64,000 bases of DNA, from NCBI GenBank assembly GCA_030674155.1, contig CM060326.1:37185393-37249392 (forward strand), written 5' to 3'. This DNA comes from Stramonita haemastoma. Its lineage: Eukaryota > Mollusca > Gastropoda > Neogastropoda > Muricidae. This document shows, piece by piece, positions 47,324 to 58,437 of this stretch (its first letter is position 1; the number at the start of each line of letters is the position of its first letter). Made by a program: the position numbers and the translations under genes. Under the pieces are notes generated by a model. The model had not been told where the DNA came from. It saw only the letters and a list, made by a program, of their open reading frames with translations, and searched no databases.

Positions 47324-47356
47324 GTGGTGTGTGTATGTGTGTGTGTTGTGTGTGTG

Positions 47357-47426
<70 letters not shown>
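47324..47426. repeat. (GT)n microsatellite
   Basis: GT run with extra T at three places, ending in a G-run. Confidence 0.95.
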
Positions 47427-47427
<1 letters not shown>

Positions 47428-47867
47428 GGGTGGAGGAGGAGGAAGGGGAGGGCATCTGAGGGAAAATACAGCATTGTTTTTATTCCTCTTGTTTCTTATT
47501 TGGATTTTATTTGTAAAGCAGATTGTGTGGTCTGCTCTTGGTTTCTTCACTCATGTTGTGTTTTTCTGTTTGTGTTTTGCTCTGTTGACATGAATGGAAA
47601 ATAGCATTGCCAGAGAGACATGTATTTGAGGAAAGGACACTTTGTAAAGTGTTAATCACTTTACTAGATTTTTGTTCTTTTTTTTTAGCATAGATACTGT
47701 CTTTGGTTTGAATATTACTAGGTAAAGATTGCTCTTAATGTTGTTGCCTTGAGCAAATCAAATGAGAGAGAGAGGGGAAAAGGGAAGATGGGAAGAAGGC
47801 TCTTATTATAAAATCTGTGCTCTCTTTCAATGGAGAAACAGATGTGTTTCTATGTGCTTGCACGCTA

Positions 47868-47928
47868 GAGAGAGAGTGAGAGAGAGAGAGAGAGTGGTGT
47901 GTGTGTGTGTGTCTGTGTGTCGCGTGCG

Positions 47929-47979
<51 letters not shown>

Positions 47980-47990
47980 TGTGTGCAGGT
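47868..47990. repeat. (GA)n(GT)n compound microsatellite
   Basis: GA at 47868-47894, then GT with CGCG interruption to 47990. Confidence 0.95.
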
Positions 47991-48039
47991 CTTTGTGTGC
48001 CTCTGTATGTATGTTTATTAGTATCTCTGTGTCTCTGTG

Positions 48040-48550
48040 CCTGTGATAATGTACAAGTAATAAATACATTCTTGAATCTTTTGAGAAAATCTATCGTAAA
48101 GCCTTCAAAGAAAATGTTCTCAGACTTTGAAACAGCAAACAAAAAAGGAGAAAACTCCAGTTTTGTTCTTTCTCTTGTAAGACGCTTCGAGTTCCCTCTG
48201 CCTTCTCCCACTGGCCTGGTTCTTGCCTAGCGCTGATCTGCCTCTTCCCCGTCCTCTCAACTCAACTCCAGCAGCATCAAAAGGCAGTGGCCTGAAGAAA
48301 CGGACCAGCCGCTGTTTGTCACGGGAACTGCGCCATTAGCAGCAACATTGTTTGGGGGGCGTCAGCTTCCTTCAGCTAAGCGTTGTGTTCCCAGCAGGAA
48401 TTCTTAGAGCCAAAAAGATACGTGTGGCATAGCGGCCTTTGCGATGGCCTTTTGAAATAGTACCATGTCTGTTAAAAAAAAAAGTTTTGTTGTTCAAATT
48501 TGGTCAGAAAAGTATTTGACAGGGGTCTTGGCTGGTACTTTTCAAAGAAG
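48040..48550 (+). repeat. Local duplicate R, copy 2
   Basis: Partner of 45200-45700. It also shares TGTACAAG/TGTACAGG and AAGCCTTCAAAG/AGGCTTCCAGAC segments at its 5' side. Noncoding. Confidence 0.7.
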
Positions 48551-48659
48551 TTTTAAAGAAACTGCCTTGGTGTATCCTGGTTTCGAAGATAGCATGTCGA
48601 TGCTGTAGTTTCCGGTAAGCTTGTGTGAGCAGGAGAGGGTAAAAAGATGCCCTTCTTCC

Positions 48660-48850
48660 CCAAAAGAGATGCCGGGGGGTTGTCAACATAAATGGCACTC
48701 CCACCTTCTGGAAAGTCTGTGCTAGCAATTCCTTCTTTTTGCTCATCTCTTTGTTTACGCCTTGTTCTTTTTCTTCCTGTCACCTTCTTCTTGTGTATTG
48801 TCTGTCTTCTTGGTTCATTCGTCTGCATTTGCACCTTATGGCAGACAAAA
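48660..48850 (+). repeat. Family D element, copy D4
   Basis: CTCCCACCTTCTGGAAAGTC, GTGCTAGCAATTCC, ACGCCTTGTTCTTTTTC, TTCCTGTCACCTTC, TTGGTTCATTC in order. The 3' third seen in D1 and D3 is missing. Confidence 0.75.
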
Positions 48851-49303
48851 GTGGACACTTATTTTTACGCAAAATTAAAACAAAACGAACAAAAAATACA
48901 CTATAATGTACTAGTACAAAATCTCACAATTATTGTAGCCAAAATAAACCAGCTTGTCTTTCCACTCAGAACGATTATAAGTATCCTTAAGTATTGGTAG
49001 ATATGAAAATACCTTGCCATGCAAACAAATCTTTGTTAAAACCAAGGGCGTTTTTTTTTAACCGATAAACTGGTAGTTATAGCTCTTAATTGATGTGTAA
49101 TGACTCACACAAATGTATTACGCGCATTAATGTCTTATCTCACACAGATAATACCAAAACACAGGAACCAAGCCTTCACTCATACCAGAATGTCTGGCTG
49201 TGTTTGTCCCTTTATGTGAACCTCTGAGTTCTATCTGAAGAACTAAACACAATTTCTGCCATGAACTTGCCGATTCTGCAAACGTTGACCCTAGCAGATC
49301 ACG

Positions 49304-49305
<2 letters not shown>
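48851..49305. other. Intergenic sequence, no gene seen
   Basis: AT-leaning; nothing recognised. Confidence 0.45.
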
Positions 49306-49335
<30 letters not shown>

Positions 49336-49495
49336 TAATAATAATAATGATGATGATGATGATATATTATTATTATTATCATTATTATATTATTATTATT
49401 ATATTATATTATTATTATATATATATTATTATTATATATCATAATAATAATCATAATAATAATTAGATATCATAATAATAATCATTATAATAATA
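49306..49495. repeat. (AAT)n and (ATT)n microsatellite in inverted layout
   Basis: AAT units at 49306-49345, GAT units, ATT units at 49366-49440 and then AAT-type units again. The complementary runs can pair as a cruciform. Confidence 0.95.
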
Positions 49496-49560
49496 CATGG
49501 AATTTATGTAGCGCTATATCTTTCAAAAACAAATCAAAGTATCGGGTAAACCAAAACTGA
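49492..49560 (-). repeat. Retroposon 3' end next to the (ATT)n tract
   Basis: On the minus strand, AAAGATATAGCGCTACATAA followed by ATTCCATG runs straight into ATT repeats. A GCGCTA-TA-AAT terminus followed by an ATT tail is a common layout of invertebrate retroposon 3' ends (from memory of the general pattern). The body upstream on that strand (to about 49900) is unrecognised. Confidence 0.5.
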
Positions 49561-50240
49561 GCTCACAAGAGACCAAAGCAACAAATAGAGACTGTGTTAC
49601 TTTTCTTCGCCAGGAAGTCCGTGTTGATGGGGATATTGTAATTATTAAGATACCTAAGTATATCAGACATGTTCCAATAGTACTTGACAGGGTCCTACTC
49701 CATGCAGAGTCATACTGTAGAGTTTCATGATTGAAGCGAACAGACCCGGAAGATGCTGACATAGACAGTGTAGGTCAAGCACTTTAAGCCAACATTCAAG
49801 ACTGCATTTCAAAACCCAGAAATTGCGTGACTGTGTTGTTCTGGCCTTCTCAATCAATCAGAGCAAACGCGCTCAGGGTAAAACCTGTCTGTAGTCTAAA
49901 AATCCCCAGTGATCCATTACCTTTCATCAAAGACTGCAGAGCATTAACCGTTGTACCATTGTGGCTGTTGATTATACGATGGTTCTATGCAGAATGTTAG
50001 CGGTGAAGTCATTATACCCAGCAACGAGCCTGGTCGTTGTTTTCGGCTTTCAAATCACTGAGTTCTGTCCCCATGGGATACTGGCTGCATGGCTGTATTG
50101 AGGCTCCGAAGTTCACAGAACGTACTCAGCGAAACTATAAAATGAAGTAGAAATGAAAGCATACCCCAATGATTCTGGCTGTACCTGAATGTTTTATGTC
50201 CTAACAGTTATACTGGTTTTATCATTATTATCGTCGTCAC
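49561..50240. other. Unrecognised sequence, possibly body of the adjoining retroposon
   Basis: No conserved domain in the 79-residue minus-strand frame. No second copy in the window. Confidence 0.4.
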
Positions 50241-50243
50241 CGT

Positions 50244-50405
<162 letters not shown>

Positions 50406-50409
50406 GACA

Positions 50410-51590
50410 CAAGAGAGGAAAACATCGTGCTTCAGTAATTGAATGCATTACAAGAGAATAGCCAACACTCTGATGGAGAAAAACGGAGTATATTATCTTA
50501 AATGGGTAGAATGCCCACAAATATCTCCACCACAACTGCATGCACCTGACCGCAATGATGCTCGATGCATTGCATGCACGCTTTTCTGTCATCATCACCA
50601 GCGTGGCTTGCAAAGGGGAGAAAGGGATTTTGAAGACAAAAGGTCATTATTGCATTTACTTTCTTTGAGCTTCAACATAATCAAGATCGTTTTGTTTTCT
50701 TTTTTATACCACTCTGTGAACGCGTATACACACGCGATGCACGCACGCACACAAACACGTGCGCGTATATAAAGATAAATATGTGTGTATGTGTATACAT
50801 ACATCATTCTGAAAACACTTATCGATTTTTCATTATATATAAAAAAGAAAAACTTTTGTCTAACATGCATCAGAGTCGTCTTAACGACAAATGCATAGAC
50901 GCAAAGAAATAAAAAAAAAAAAAAACTAATAGAACAGATAATATATAAATGATAAAAACATAAAGGTAAAGGAATACATGATTATAAACGAAAATAAAAC
51001 AAATAAAAGGCACACAAGGGAATAAAAAACTTTCTGTTTCATGTGTGTTGCAGAGAACAAAGTTAACACTATCAGTGGCACATGTAACGAGCGTCGGCTC
51101 AAGGAATGTAGATGAATGACATTATCTGGGTAATCGCTTTTTCAATGTCACTTTTGCTGTCAGAGTGGTGATGAAAATGCATTGGCATTTTCAATAGAGA
51201 TATTTTGGGAGGAGAGAGACAAACAGACAGAGAATGAGAGACAGAGGTGGGGTGGGGTGCTTTGAGAAGAAAGAGGCAGAGAGACTGAAAAACAGGCAAA
51301 GAGGGACTGAGAAGAAGGAAAGGCAGACAGAAAGAGAGACACGTAGTGAGACAGAGATGCCGTGAGAAGAAAGGAGAGAGAAAGACGGAGAGGGAGACAG
51401 ACATAGAGAGAAAATAAGAGAAGTGTGAAACACACCATTTTAAAAAGATGATAATTTAGTTTTGCCACTGAAGAAATGGGAATTCCTTCGATAGTTGCAT
51501 AAGATTTTGGCCATAGTTTGCTTATTTTGTGTTGTCTGGTTATCTCTTTTCCTCTTGGATGGTTTGTTTCATTTTTATTTTTCCATTTCT
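50410..51590. other. Intergenic sequence with purine-rich patch
   Basis: A GA-rich, imperfect region at 51205-51425. A-rich stretch at 50905-50925. No gene recognised. Confidence 0.45.
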
Positions 51591-51591
51591 A

Positions 51592-51705
51592 GGCCAGAGC
51601 TTCGAGTTTCACCAATGGAAATATGTTGTGTATGCTGCTGTTTTTACCCACCAGTAAGGTAGCCACTCTCCGACTTCGAGGATGTTTCAAAAGTAAAGAA
51701 AAAAA
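51592..51705 (+). repeat. Family E interspersed repeat, copy E6
   Basis: CCAGAGCTTCGAG, TTTCACCAATGGAAATATGT, TATGCTGCTGTTTTTACCCA, AAGGTAGCC, CTCTCCGACTTCGAGGATG. Near complete, although the first hairpin arm is altered. Confidence 0.75.
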
Positions 51706-51714
51706 AAAGAATTC

Positions 51715-52382
51715 TTCATTGTCACCACATGTTTTACTACTGTCAGCATTAACAACAGTAACGACAGTATAAAGAAGTGCATTTGTGGTCATTAATTTCA
51801 TGACAACAATGACAATGATGTAGACAAAGATATTGTTCACAACTACTGCAATAATAACAAAGTCACAAATTCCAGCGGGCCTGTACAAAGTCATAAACAA
51901 TAATACGCCACAAAAAAGACTAACAACAAGTGTTTAGTGCAGTTTCAAAGGCAAAGACAAAAATGATTTGTTAAAAACTTTAGCAACAATGTTTCCTTGT
52001 AGCTTTTCAGCCAGGCAAAAACAAAGAGAGACGCTGGACTGATCCTTCATGGAGAAACAGCGCAAGTTTTCAGAGGCTACATGAAAGGTCGTGTTTGTTT
52101 TCAGCCCTGTAACACACTCAATACATTACTGGATCTTGTCCTTCTCTAGGGTTTTCTTTCCCCTTTACACGTGTCATGATACAAAGTAGGAAACACAACA
52201 ACAACACTTCTGAAAGTTTTGACACAGCCTGAGCCAGTCAAGTTTTGGAGACTGTTTCTAACCCTTGGATGGACAGAGAGGAAATCTCTTCTGAGGTAAA
52301 AGTAGCAAGAAATAGGAGAGTTAACATTACGGTTAAAAGGAAATATGAGGTTTCCCAAAGCTACGTCAGCCATCCAAAGGTC
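51715..52382 (-). repeat. Local duplicate S, copy 1, with small candidate frame
   Basis: Aligns with 55240-55898. Examples are TTAATTTCATGACAACAATG with CCAATTTCATGACAACATTT, and AAAGGTCGTGTTTGTTTTCA then GCCCTGTAAC with AAAGGTCGTGTTAGTTTTCA then GCCCTGTAAC. Both end at a CA tract. On the minus strand both copies have an ATG-AAA-TT(A/G) start (here at about 51801) leading into a mainly hydrophobic stretch of about 17 codons. A second aligned region (about 52140-52240) is open in S2 but carries stops and a shifted frame here. If S was ever a gene, this copy is broken. Confidence 0.6.
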
Positions 52383-52383
52383 A

Positions 52384-52482
52384 CACGCGCGCACGCACAC
52401 ACACGCACGCGCGCGCGCGCATACACACACACACACACCACACAAACAAACAAACAAACACAGAGACAGAGAGAGAGGGACG

Positions 52483-52550
<68 letters not shown>

Positions 52551-52551
52551 A
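52384..52551. repeat. (CA)n/(CGCG)n, CAAA units and (GA)n compound microsatellite
   Basis: CA with CGCGCGCGCG core (about 52408-52420), four to five AAAC units, then GA at 52484-52549. Confidence 0.95.
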
Positions 52552-53245
52552 ACAGACAGAAAGAGACAGATCGTTCACAACCATTTGCAAGGTGAATTCA
52601 GTCAAAGAGTGAAATGATCCTTGGTTTAACCAACCAACGACAAAGAAAGAGATCAAACTGTCCGCAAAAGCCTCCATCACTTTAACCATACAACTCACTG
52701 GAATGGTTCTTGATGAGTCAGAGGCGTGCTCTTTCATTATCGTGGTTGCTTGCAAATGGGAAAGAGATTTCTTTCTTTTTTTTTTAAAGGAGAAAATGTA
52801 TTTATTTGCTCTTTCCTTTTTTTTTTTTTTTTTTTTTTGGGGGGGGGTGTTTCGTTTTGTTTTGTGTAATGAATTGTAGTAGCAGACCTCTGTGGATCAA
52901 GTTTGATCAAGGGTGTACATCCTGATTGTCCTGTCCGATCGATTTTGGTATCATGGCCTGTTGCTGTAGAGACCGGTGTATTGTATGTTGAGTTAAAGTG
53001 TTTGGGTTGTGATCAGTCTGCTTGGATATTTTTCCTCATCTATGTGTCTAAACCCTACTTTCTGTTTATAGATGGCGAAAATATATGTGATAATCGAGCA
53101 CATTTGATCAACAAAGGAAAACAAACACAGCTCTCCAAAAATGTCTGATAAATGCATTATTTTCTGCGCAGCGTATCCTTAATGGGATATACGTCATGAC
53201 TTCAGTTAAGATCAGTCTGAAGTTCTCATTATGGCATGGATCAGA
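52552..53245. other. Intergenic sequence, no gene seen
   Basis: Contains a T-run followed by a nine-base G-run at about 52817-52847. The 81-residue frame at 52903-53148 has no recognisable domain. Confidence 0.45.
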
Positions 53246-53246
53246 G

Positions 53247-53335
53247 AGAGAGAGAGAGGGAGAGGGAGAGAGAGAGAATGAGTGAATGAGTGAATACATG
53301 AACAAACACATTAAATTCTTTACTTTTTGAGGGTA
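53247..53335 (-). repeat. Retroposon 3' end with CACTCATT tail next to (GA)n
   Basis: On the minus strand ACCCTCAAAAAGTAAAGAAT then TCACTCATTCACTCATTC passes into CT repeats. It resembles the end at 59140-59245 (CACCCTTGAAAAATAAAG, then ATTC repeats), so both may be one family. Confidence 0.5.
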
Positions 53336-53451
53336 AAAGGATAAAGTTAACAGCTCCTCCTTCTTACGTCTAGCCCTCTAATGATATAGATATGTTAATA
53401 TTTATAGCAACAAAAATAATGATAATAGCAGTGGTAATGGTACTGATAACA

Positions 53452-53504
53452 ATAATGATGATGATGACGACGACGATGACGACGACAACGACGACGACGA
53501 CGAC

Positions 53505-53543
<39 letters not shown>

Positions 53544-53657
53544 AGTAAATAATGATGATAGTAAATATAAAACTCATAACACTAGTAGTATGAATGTTTA
53601 TGATGGACGACAACAAAAACGGTCATGATGATGATGATGACAAGAAGAGAGAGAGAA

Positions 53658-53704
<47 letters not shown>

Positions 53705-53706
53705 GA
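53452..53706. repeat. (GAC)n/(GAT)n, then (GA)n(GACA)n microsatellites
   Basis: GAC-rich at 53464-53505, GAT at 53505-53542, then GA and seven GACA units at 53645-53705. Confidence 0.95.
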
Positions 53707-54110
53707 CTCACACATTGACCTCAATCCCAAATAACGCGGTTAAACCCATGATTACCAAGTTTAATTGAAATCTTAAAAGGAAGCGTGGCGAGGCGTGTTA
53801 GCTGAAGAGATACCACGCTCACCAGTGATGGCATAGTTTACTGTCCTGCGTCAATCGATACGCAATCAGGCAGCATGCCAACACTTTTAGCGGTGTATTC
53901 AAGCTTTTAGAGCCGATCCCTCAATTGGGGCCTTTGGGAAACGTCTCCATGACTGCAGAGGGGACACAAAGCCAGTGCAACACAATCAAAAATTTCCATT
54001 AAAATCTAGGCATAAGGCAACAAGAAATGGTGAACCTACAACCTGAAGTACTTAAAACTTATTTGATATGTCCTGCAATTGTTGTGTTTAATAATACTTT
54101 AAAAGTGACA
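53707..54110. other. Intergenic sequence, no gene seen
   Basis: Nothing recognised. Confidence 0.45.
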
Positions 54111-54112
54111 GC

Positions 54113-54197
54113 CTAGGTGGGTCACATTGGTCGCATAAGCAAAAAATTCACCATTGGTGAACATCGGAGCTCTAGCCGAGTAACGAAAAACACACCA
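54113..54197 (-). repeat. Family E interspersed repeat, copy E7 (minus strand)
   Basis: The reverse complement reads TCGTTACTCGGCTAGAGCTC, CGATGTTCACCAATGGTGAA and TTGCTTATGCGACC in family order. Next to a CA tract. Confidence 0.75.
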
Positions 54198-54217
54198 GCC
54201 GCCCGCCTTCCCCCTCA

Positions 54218-54227
54218 CACACGCACG

Positions 54228-54263
<36 letters not shown>

Positions 54264-54293
54264 ACACACACGCCGCGCGCGCGCGCGCGCGCT

Positions 54294-54328
<35 letters not shown>

Positions 54329-54362
54329 GCGCACACAAACAACACACACACACATACACACA
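54218..54362. repeat. (CA)n/(CG)n/(CGCA)n microsatellite
   Basis: CA, then CGCCGCGCGCGCGCGC at about 54271-54292, then about eight ACGC units, then CA. It is directly followed by SINE B2. Strong Z-DNA potential from the CG core. Confidence 0.95.
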
Positions 54363-54726
54363 CGGGATAGCCTAGTGGTCAGAATATTGTACTCGCAATT
54401 GGACGCAATTTGACGACCCGGGTTCGATTCCCGTTCGAGGAGATTTTTCTCCTGGAGTTAACATCAGTGTTGACTCCACTCTTCCCCAAAGTCCTTCGGA
54501 TGAGACTATAAACCGAGACCCCGTGTGTGAACGCATGCAGGACATCTTGCGCACACGTTAAATCCTGTTCCGCTTTTCGTAAGTGTACGCCATCGTGTGC
54601 CGGTGGGAACAGATGACATTTACAAAACTGCATACACACGGGGACTGGATGTAAAAAAAAAACCACAAGAGTGCTTTTCCCATTATCAGCGATATAAAAG
54701 AATAAATAAATAAATAAAAATAAACA
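54363..54726 (+). repeat. tRNA-like SINE family B, full copy B2
   Basis: GGGATAGCCTAGTGGTCAG A-box and CGGGTTCGATTCCCG B-box, then a body very close to B1, including GATTTTTCTCCTGGAGTTAA and CGTGTGCCGGTGGGAACAGA. The tail is AAAAGAATAAATAAATAAAT. A small internal duplication (CGCAATTGGACGCAATTTG) lies between the boxes. The closeness to B1 implies that B1 and B2 are the youngest copies here. The 128-residue minus-strand frame is a shadow. Confidence 0.9.
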
Positions 54727-55235
54727 CACACCTACGCGAAAATAGCAGCGGAACAACATTGTCATGTATGCTTTTCATAATTACGTTACAGGAATATCAC
54801 TGCTGAGGCAAATGTATAGTGCTTTGCCAAAAGTAGGCACCCCCTACATGATGGACAAACAAATCCCCGAAAACCGTATTTTCGGTGAAGGATAATGATA
54901 AACAGAAAAATCAAAGACCAAAATCTGAATCTGCTCGTGAAATAATATTATCTTGAACATCTCTCCGTTATGTATCATCATGATTTTGAGAGAGATGTAA
55001 CAGACTTTTTTGACACCGAAAACAGTTTTGCCAAAGAAAAACATAAAGTTCGATTAACTTTGCATCCCTGTTTCATTGTGTTTTCTTTGTATTGTGTATG
55101 TTTTGAATGTGTCCTATTAATTTATAGACTGGATTTTTTAATTTTCATTTCTGTTTCTTTTCCCTTCTCTTTGCTTTATGAAATTCTTTATTATTTCTTA
55201 TCACCAATTAACTATAAAAGCAATTACATTAAGAC
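54727..55235. other. Intergenic sequence, no gene seen
   Basis: AT-leaning. A 105-residue plus frame (54970-55287) is hydrophobic and phenylalanine-rich from AT-rich composition, with no recognised domain. Confidence 0.45.
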
Positions 55236-55239
55236 GAAA

Positions 55240-55898
55240 GAACTCACTATTGCTAGCAGCTTTGTCATCATTAACAGCAAACAATGATACGAACAAAATA
55301 GCCATTATTGACACCAATTTCATGACAACATTTACAATCACGAAAACGTCGCCAAAGACTGCCCCTTTAATTTTACAAGCAGCAATAAAACCTAGACGAT
55401 AGCTTTTGTCTTTGATGCATTTACAAAGCAATAAAACAACAATTAATTAAAAGTTTAACTAAAACATTCCTTTGATGCTTTTCATAGGGGTAAACAAAAG
55501 GACCGGATTTTTTTTTTCTTTTTCTTATTTTTGAACATGTGGGTGGTTTTTTTTTCAAAGAGAAAGCAGTGAAGCTTTTTCGGTGGCTTCATAAAAGGTC
55601 GTGTTAGTTTTCAGCCCTGTAACCTCACTCTGTACATCACTGGGCCTGTCCACTTCTGGTTTTTTCTCTATTTTACGTGCTATAACACAAGCAATGCGAT
55701 AAACATAAGCCACTTTCTTTGCGAATGCTTGTCCACTCTTGCTGGCCACTGTTTATCGTGTCAGTCAATGGAAGTCTGAAAAATGATTCTTTTCAGAGGT
55801 AAACATTGTTGGGTATAGGCTCGTTTGGATTTGGAATGAAAGGAAACATCACGTGTCCAAAAAAAAAAAAGTTCTGTATGTTTCCAGAAGTCACACGG
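55240..55898 (-). repeat. Local duplicate S, copy 2, with small candidate frames
   Basis: Partner of 51715-52382. On the minus strand an ATG near 55324 starts M-K-L-V-S followed by a hydrophobic run and then N-D-D-K. This has signal-peptide-like form (short basic start, about 14 hydrophobic residues, then polar residues). A separate 64-residue minus frame at 55555-55749 (starts M-A-S-K-S) is open here but broken in S copy 1. No domain is recognised, and no splice donor was found at the end of the hydrophobic stretch. Coding status unproven. Confidence 0.55.
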
Positions 55899-55915
55899 CG
55901 GGCGCGCGCGCGCGC

Positions 55916-55985
<70 letters not shown>
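55899..55985. repeat. (CG)n(CA)n microsatellite
   Basis: GCGCGCGCGCGCGCG at about 55900-55915, then about 34 CA units. Confidence 0.95.
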
Positions 55986-55989
<4 letters not shown>

Positions 55990-56062
55990 GAAGGCAGACT
56001 TATGTATCAAGCACCAGAAAGCCAAAAAAAAGTTTTTTTAAAAAGTCAGCATTATGCTTTAT

Positions 56063-56071
56063 GTGTGTGTT

Positions 56072-56149
<78 letters not shown>

Positions 56150-56152
56150 TGC
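56063..56152. repeat. (GT)n(GCGT)n microsatellite
   Basis: GT to about 56130, then five GCGT units. With the CA tract at 55918-55984 it forms a complementary inverted pair about 80 bp apart. Confidence 0.95.
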
Positions 56153-56237
56153 TACTATCAGCAAGTAATAAGTAATGTAATCTCTTAGTTTAAAACTTTC
56201 AGGTATTGTGGCTTGTAGACAAAGAATTGGTTAGTAC

Positions 56238-56278
56238 CTCTCTCTCTCTCTCCTCCCTCCGTCCCTCCCTCCAGCTTT

Positions 56279-56363
<85 letters not shown>

Positions 56364-56490
56364 CCCTCCTCTCTCCTCTCCTGTACCACCCTACCTCTCC
56401 CTCACCTGTACCCTCTCTCTCTCCACACACTTCCCTCTATTCCCACCCTACCTCTCTCTTCATCCATCCATCCATCTATCCATCCATCCC
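56238..56490. repeat. (CT)n and (CATC)n pyrimidine-rich tracts
   Basis: CT at 56283-56361, mixed CCT/CT to 56455, then CATC units at about 56460-56490. Confidence 0.95.
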
Positions 56491-57390
56491 CCATCCATTC
56501 GATTCTCTTTTTGTTTTCCTATAAAACAGACAAGAGCATAAAAAGACCCCCCCAAAAAAAACCCTAACGTGTGTAAAGAAGACAAGAGCCACCCCTGACA
56601 TTTGACAAATCTGGTGAATATTGCGTGCAGCGATGGTGAGGGTCATGTAACTGATGGCTTTATTGCTACAAAAACTAATCACCCCAGAGGTTTCAGCAGG
56701 GAGTAGTTGACTGTTAAGGAGAAGGGGGTTCTTGGTCATGTCTCACCTAGAATCTTCCTTCGTGGGGAACGTTAGGGTGGCGAAATGTACTTTTCAAAAA
56801 AAATGTTTCTGAGGTTTGGGTTCTATTGACCTGGGGTTGGGGGGGGGGGGGTGTTTGTTTCTGTTTGTTAGTTTTCGCTTGTGTTTTGTGTTTGTCCGTT
56901 TTTCTTGATTGTGAATACTACGTAAAATGTAAAATTGTACCATGCAGTAGAAATGTTAATGGTCCAAATGGAGGCATTCATATTTGTGTTATTTGATGAA
57001 GTTATATACATTTATCTATCTAAATATTTCTCTATTTTTCATTCATAGGTAGGGTATCGTTTATGTACTCGTTCATTTATTACGTTCTTTATCAATTCAT
57101 TTCTTCATCAAGTCCCTCAGTCCACCTAGTTACTGAAATACTTATTCACCTAGCTATTTGCTGAGATAGCCAATGATGTGCCACCTACTTGATTTAATCA
57201 TTCTTCGTTTTCGTGTGTTTATTCATGTGTATGCTTGTGAGATGTTCAGTGCGAATGTACACTTATTTGTTTTCTTGAATGGACTTGTAGTTTTCAGTAG
57301 CTGTACTGACTACACTTATAATGTGATGATACAGTGATTTGTGAAATACAAGGATCTTGACAACAAATTCCACACCAGCATAACATCTAT
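56491..57390. other. Intergenic sequence, no gene seen
   Basis: A 13-base G-run at about 56839-56851. Otherwise AT-leaning with no recognised feature. Confidence 0.45.
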
Positions 57391-57395
57391 CAATA

Positions 57396-57498
57396 TCCAA
57401 CAGCAGCAGTAGTGGTAGTAGCAATAGTAGTAGAAGAAGTAGTGGCAGTGGTGGTGGTTGTAGTAGTAGTAGTAATAGAATTAGTAAAGTAGTAAGTA

Positions 57499-57552
<54 letters not shown>

Positions 57553-57695
57553 AAATGAAAGTAGTAGTAGTAGTAGTATTTGTAGTAGAAGTAATAGTAA
57601 TTATAATAGAAACAATCATAATGATATAATAATAACTATAATAATGATAGCAGCAGTAGTAGTAGCAGTAAAAGTAGCAGCAGTAGCAGCAGCGC
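57396..57695. repeat. (GTA)n microsatellite with AGC variants
   Basis: GTA units, cleanest at 57498-57552, flanked by degenerate AGTAGC/AGCAGT units to 57695. Confidence 0.95.
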
Positions 57696-57699
57696 AGCA

Positions 57700-58175
57700 G
57701 TATCTAATTATCAGCAGGAATCATCTTCAAAGCTTTGCAAGGGAAAAGAAACTAATACGACAAAGTCACTCCTCTGGGAAAATACTAGCTACTCCCACTT
57801 GAGTTTCACTTTAATGATGTTGAATTACCTCCGTTATTTCAATGTACCTTACCCTAATGTCTCCTTCATTAGTGTAGTTCTGGAAAGCCAGTGCTTAAGT
57901 CTGACAAAAACAGGTAGCCTTTCTGGTCCGGCTTACCGCTGATCACAGATAGTCTGACTGCCATCATAACTGAACCGAGTGTACTGAAAAAATAGTATAA
58001 ATTGTCGGGTTTTTGTTTTTTAATCATTATGCATGGTTTATGACTTTGAGGTTGGGCTGAAAATAATAGTGTTGGCCAGACGTTTGCTTCTATTTTTTCC
58101 CCTTTCAATCTCGTTTTTTGTAAACGGGTGAGTGTTGGGAAGGTGGGTGATGTTCGAATGGGCTTTTTTCTTTTC
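57700..58175. other. Intergenic sequence, no gene seen
   Basis: Nothing recognised. Confidence 0.45.
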
Positions 58176-58178
58176 TTT

Positions 58179-58437
58179 CATGTTGTGCTCGTTTCTACCG
58201 GCACGAGAAAGCCTTCCCTTGCGAAATACAACTAGTTTTCGCAAGATTTGTTCGTGCGTACACACAGCGCCTCGGTTTATGGTCTCATCTGAAGGACTTT
58301 TGGGGGAGTGGAGTCAGTACTGATGTTAACTCCAGGGTACATTCCCCTAAAGCGGACGCCTCCGTGGTGGGGGCGATCCCGGGCCATAAGATCGAGAATG
58401 CAACGCTCTAACCACTAGGCTATCCTGACCACCAGTG
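58179..58437 (-). repeat. tRNA-like SINE family B, copy B6 (minus strand)
   Basis: Reverse complement of B. The head lies near 58437 with CTAACCACTAGGCTATCCTG (A-box complement), a degraded B-box near 58378 and the AGTCCTTCAGATGAGACCAT-like segment at 58283-58302. The 3' tail is missing. Confidence 0.75.

Noticed and set aside
54379..54765. 128-residue minus-strand frame
   Set aside because: Reads through SINE B2; the same reading is broken in older B copies.
54970..55287. 105-residue hydrophobic frame, considered as a membrane protein
   Set aside because: Phe/Leu/Ile richness is explained by AT-rich sequence. It overlaps duplicate S2, and the overlapping part is not conserved in S1.
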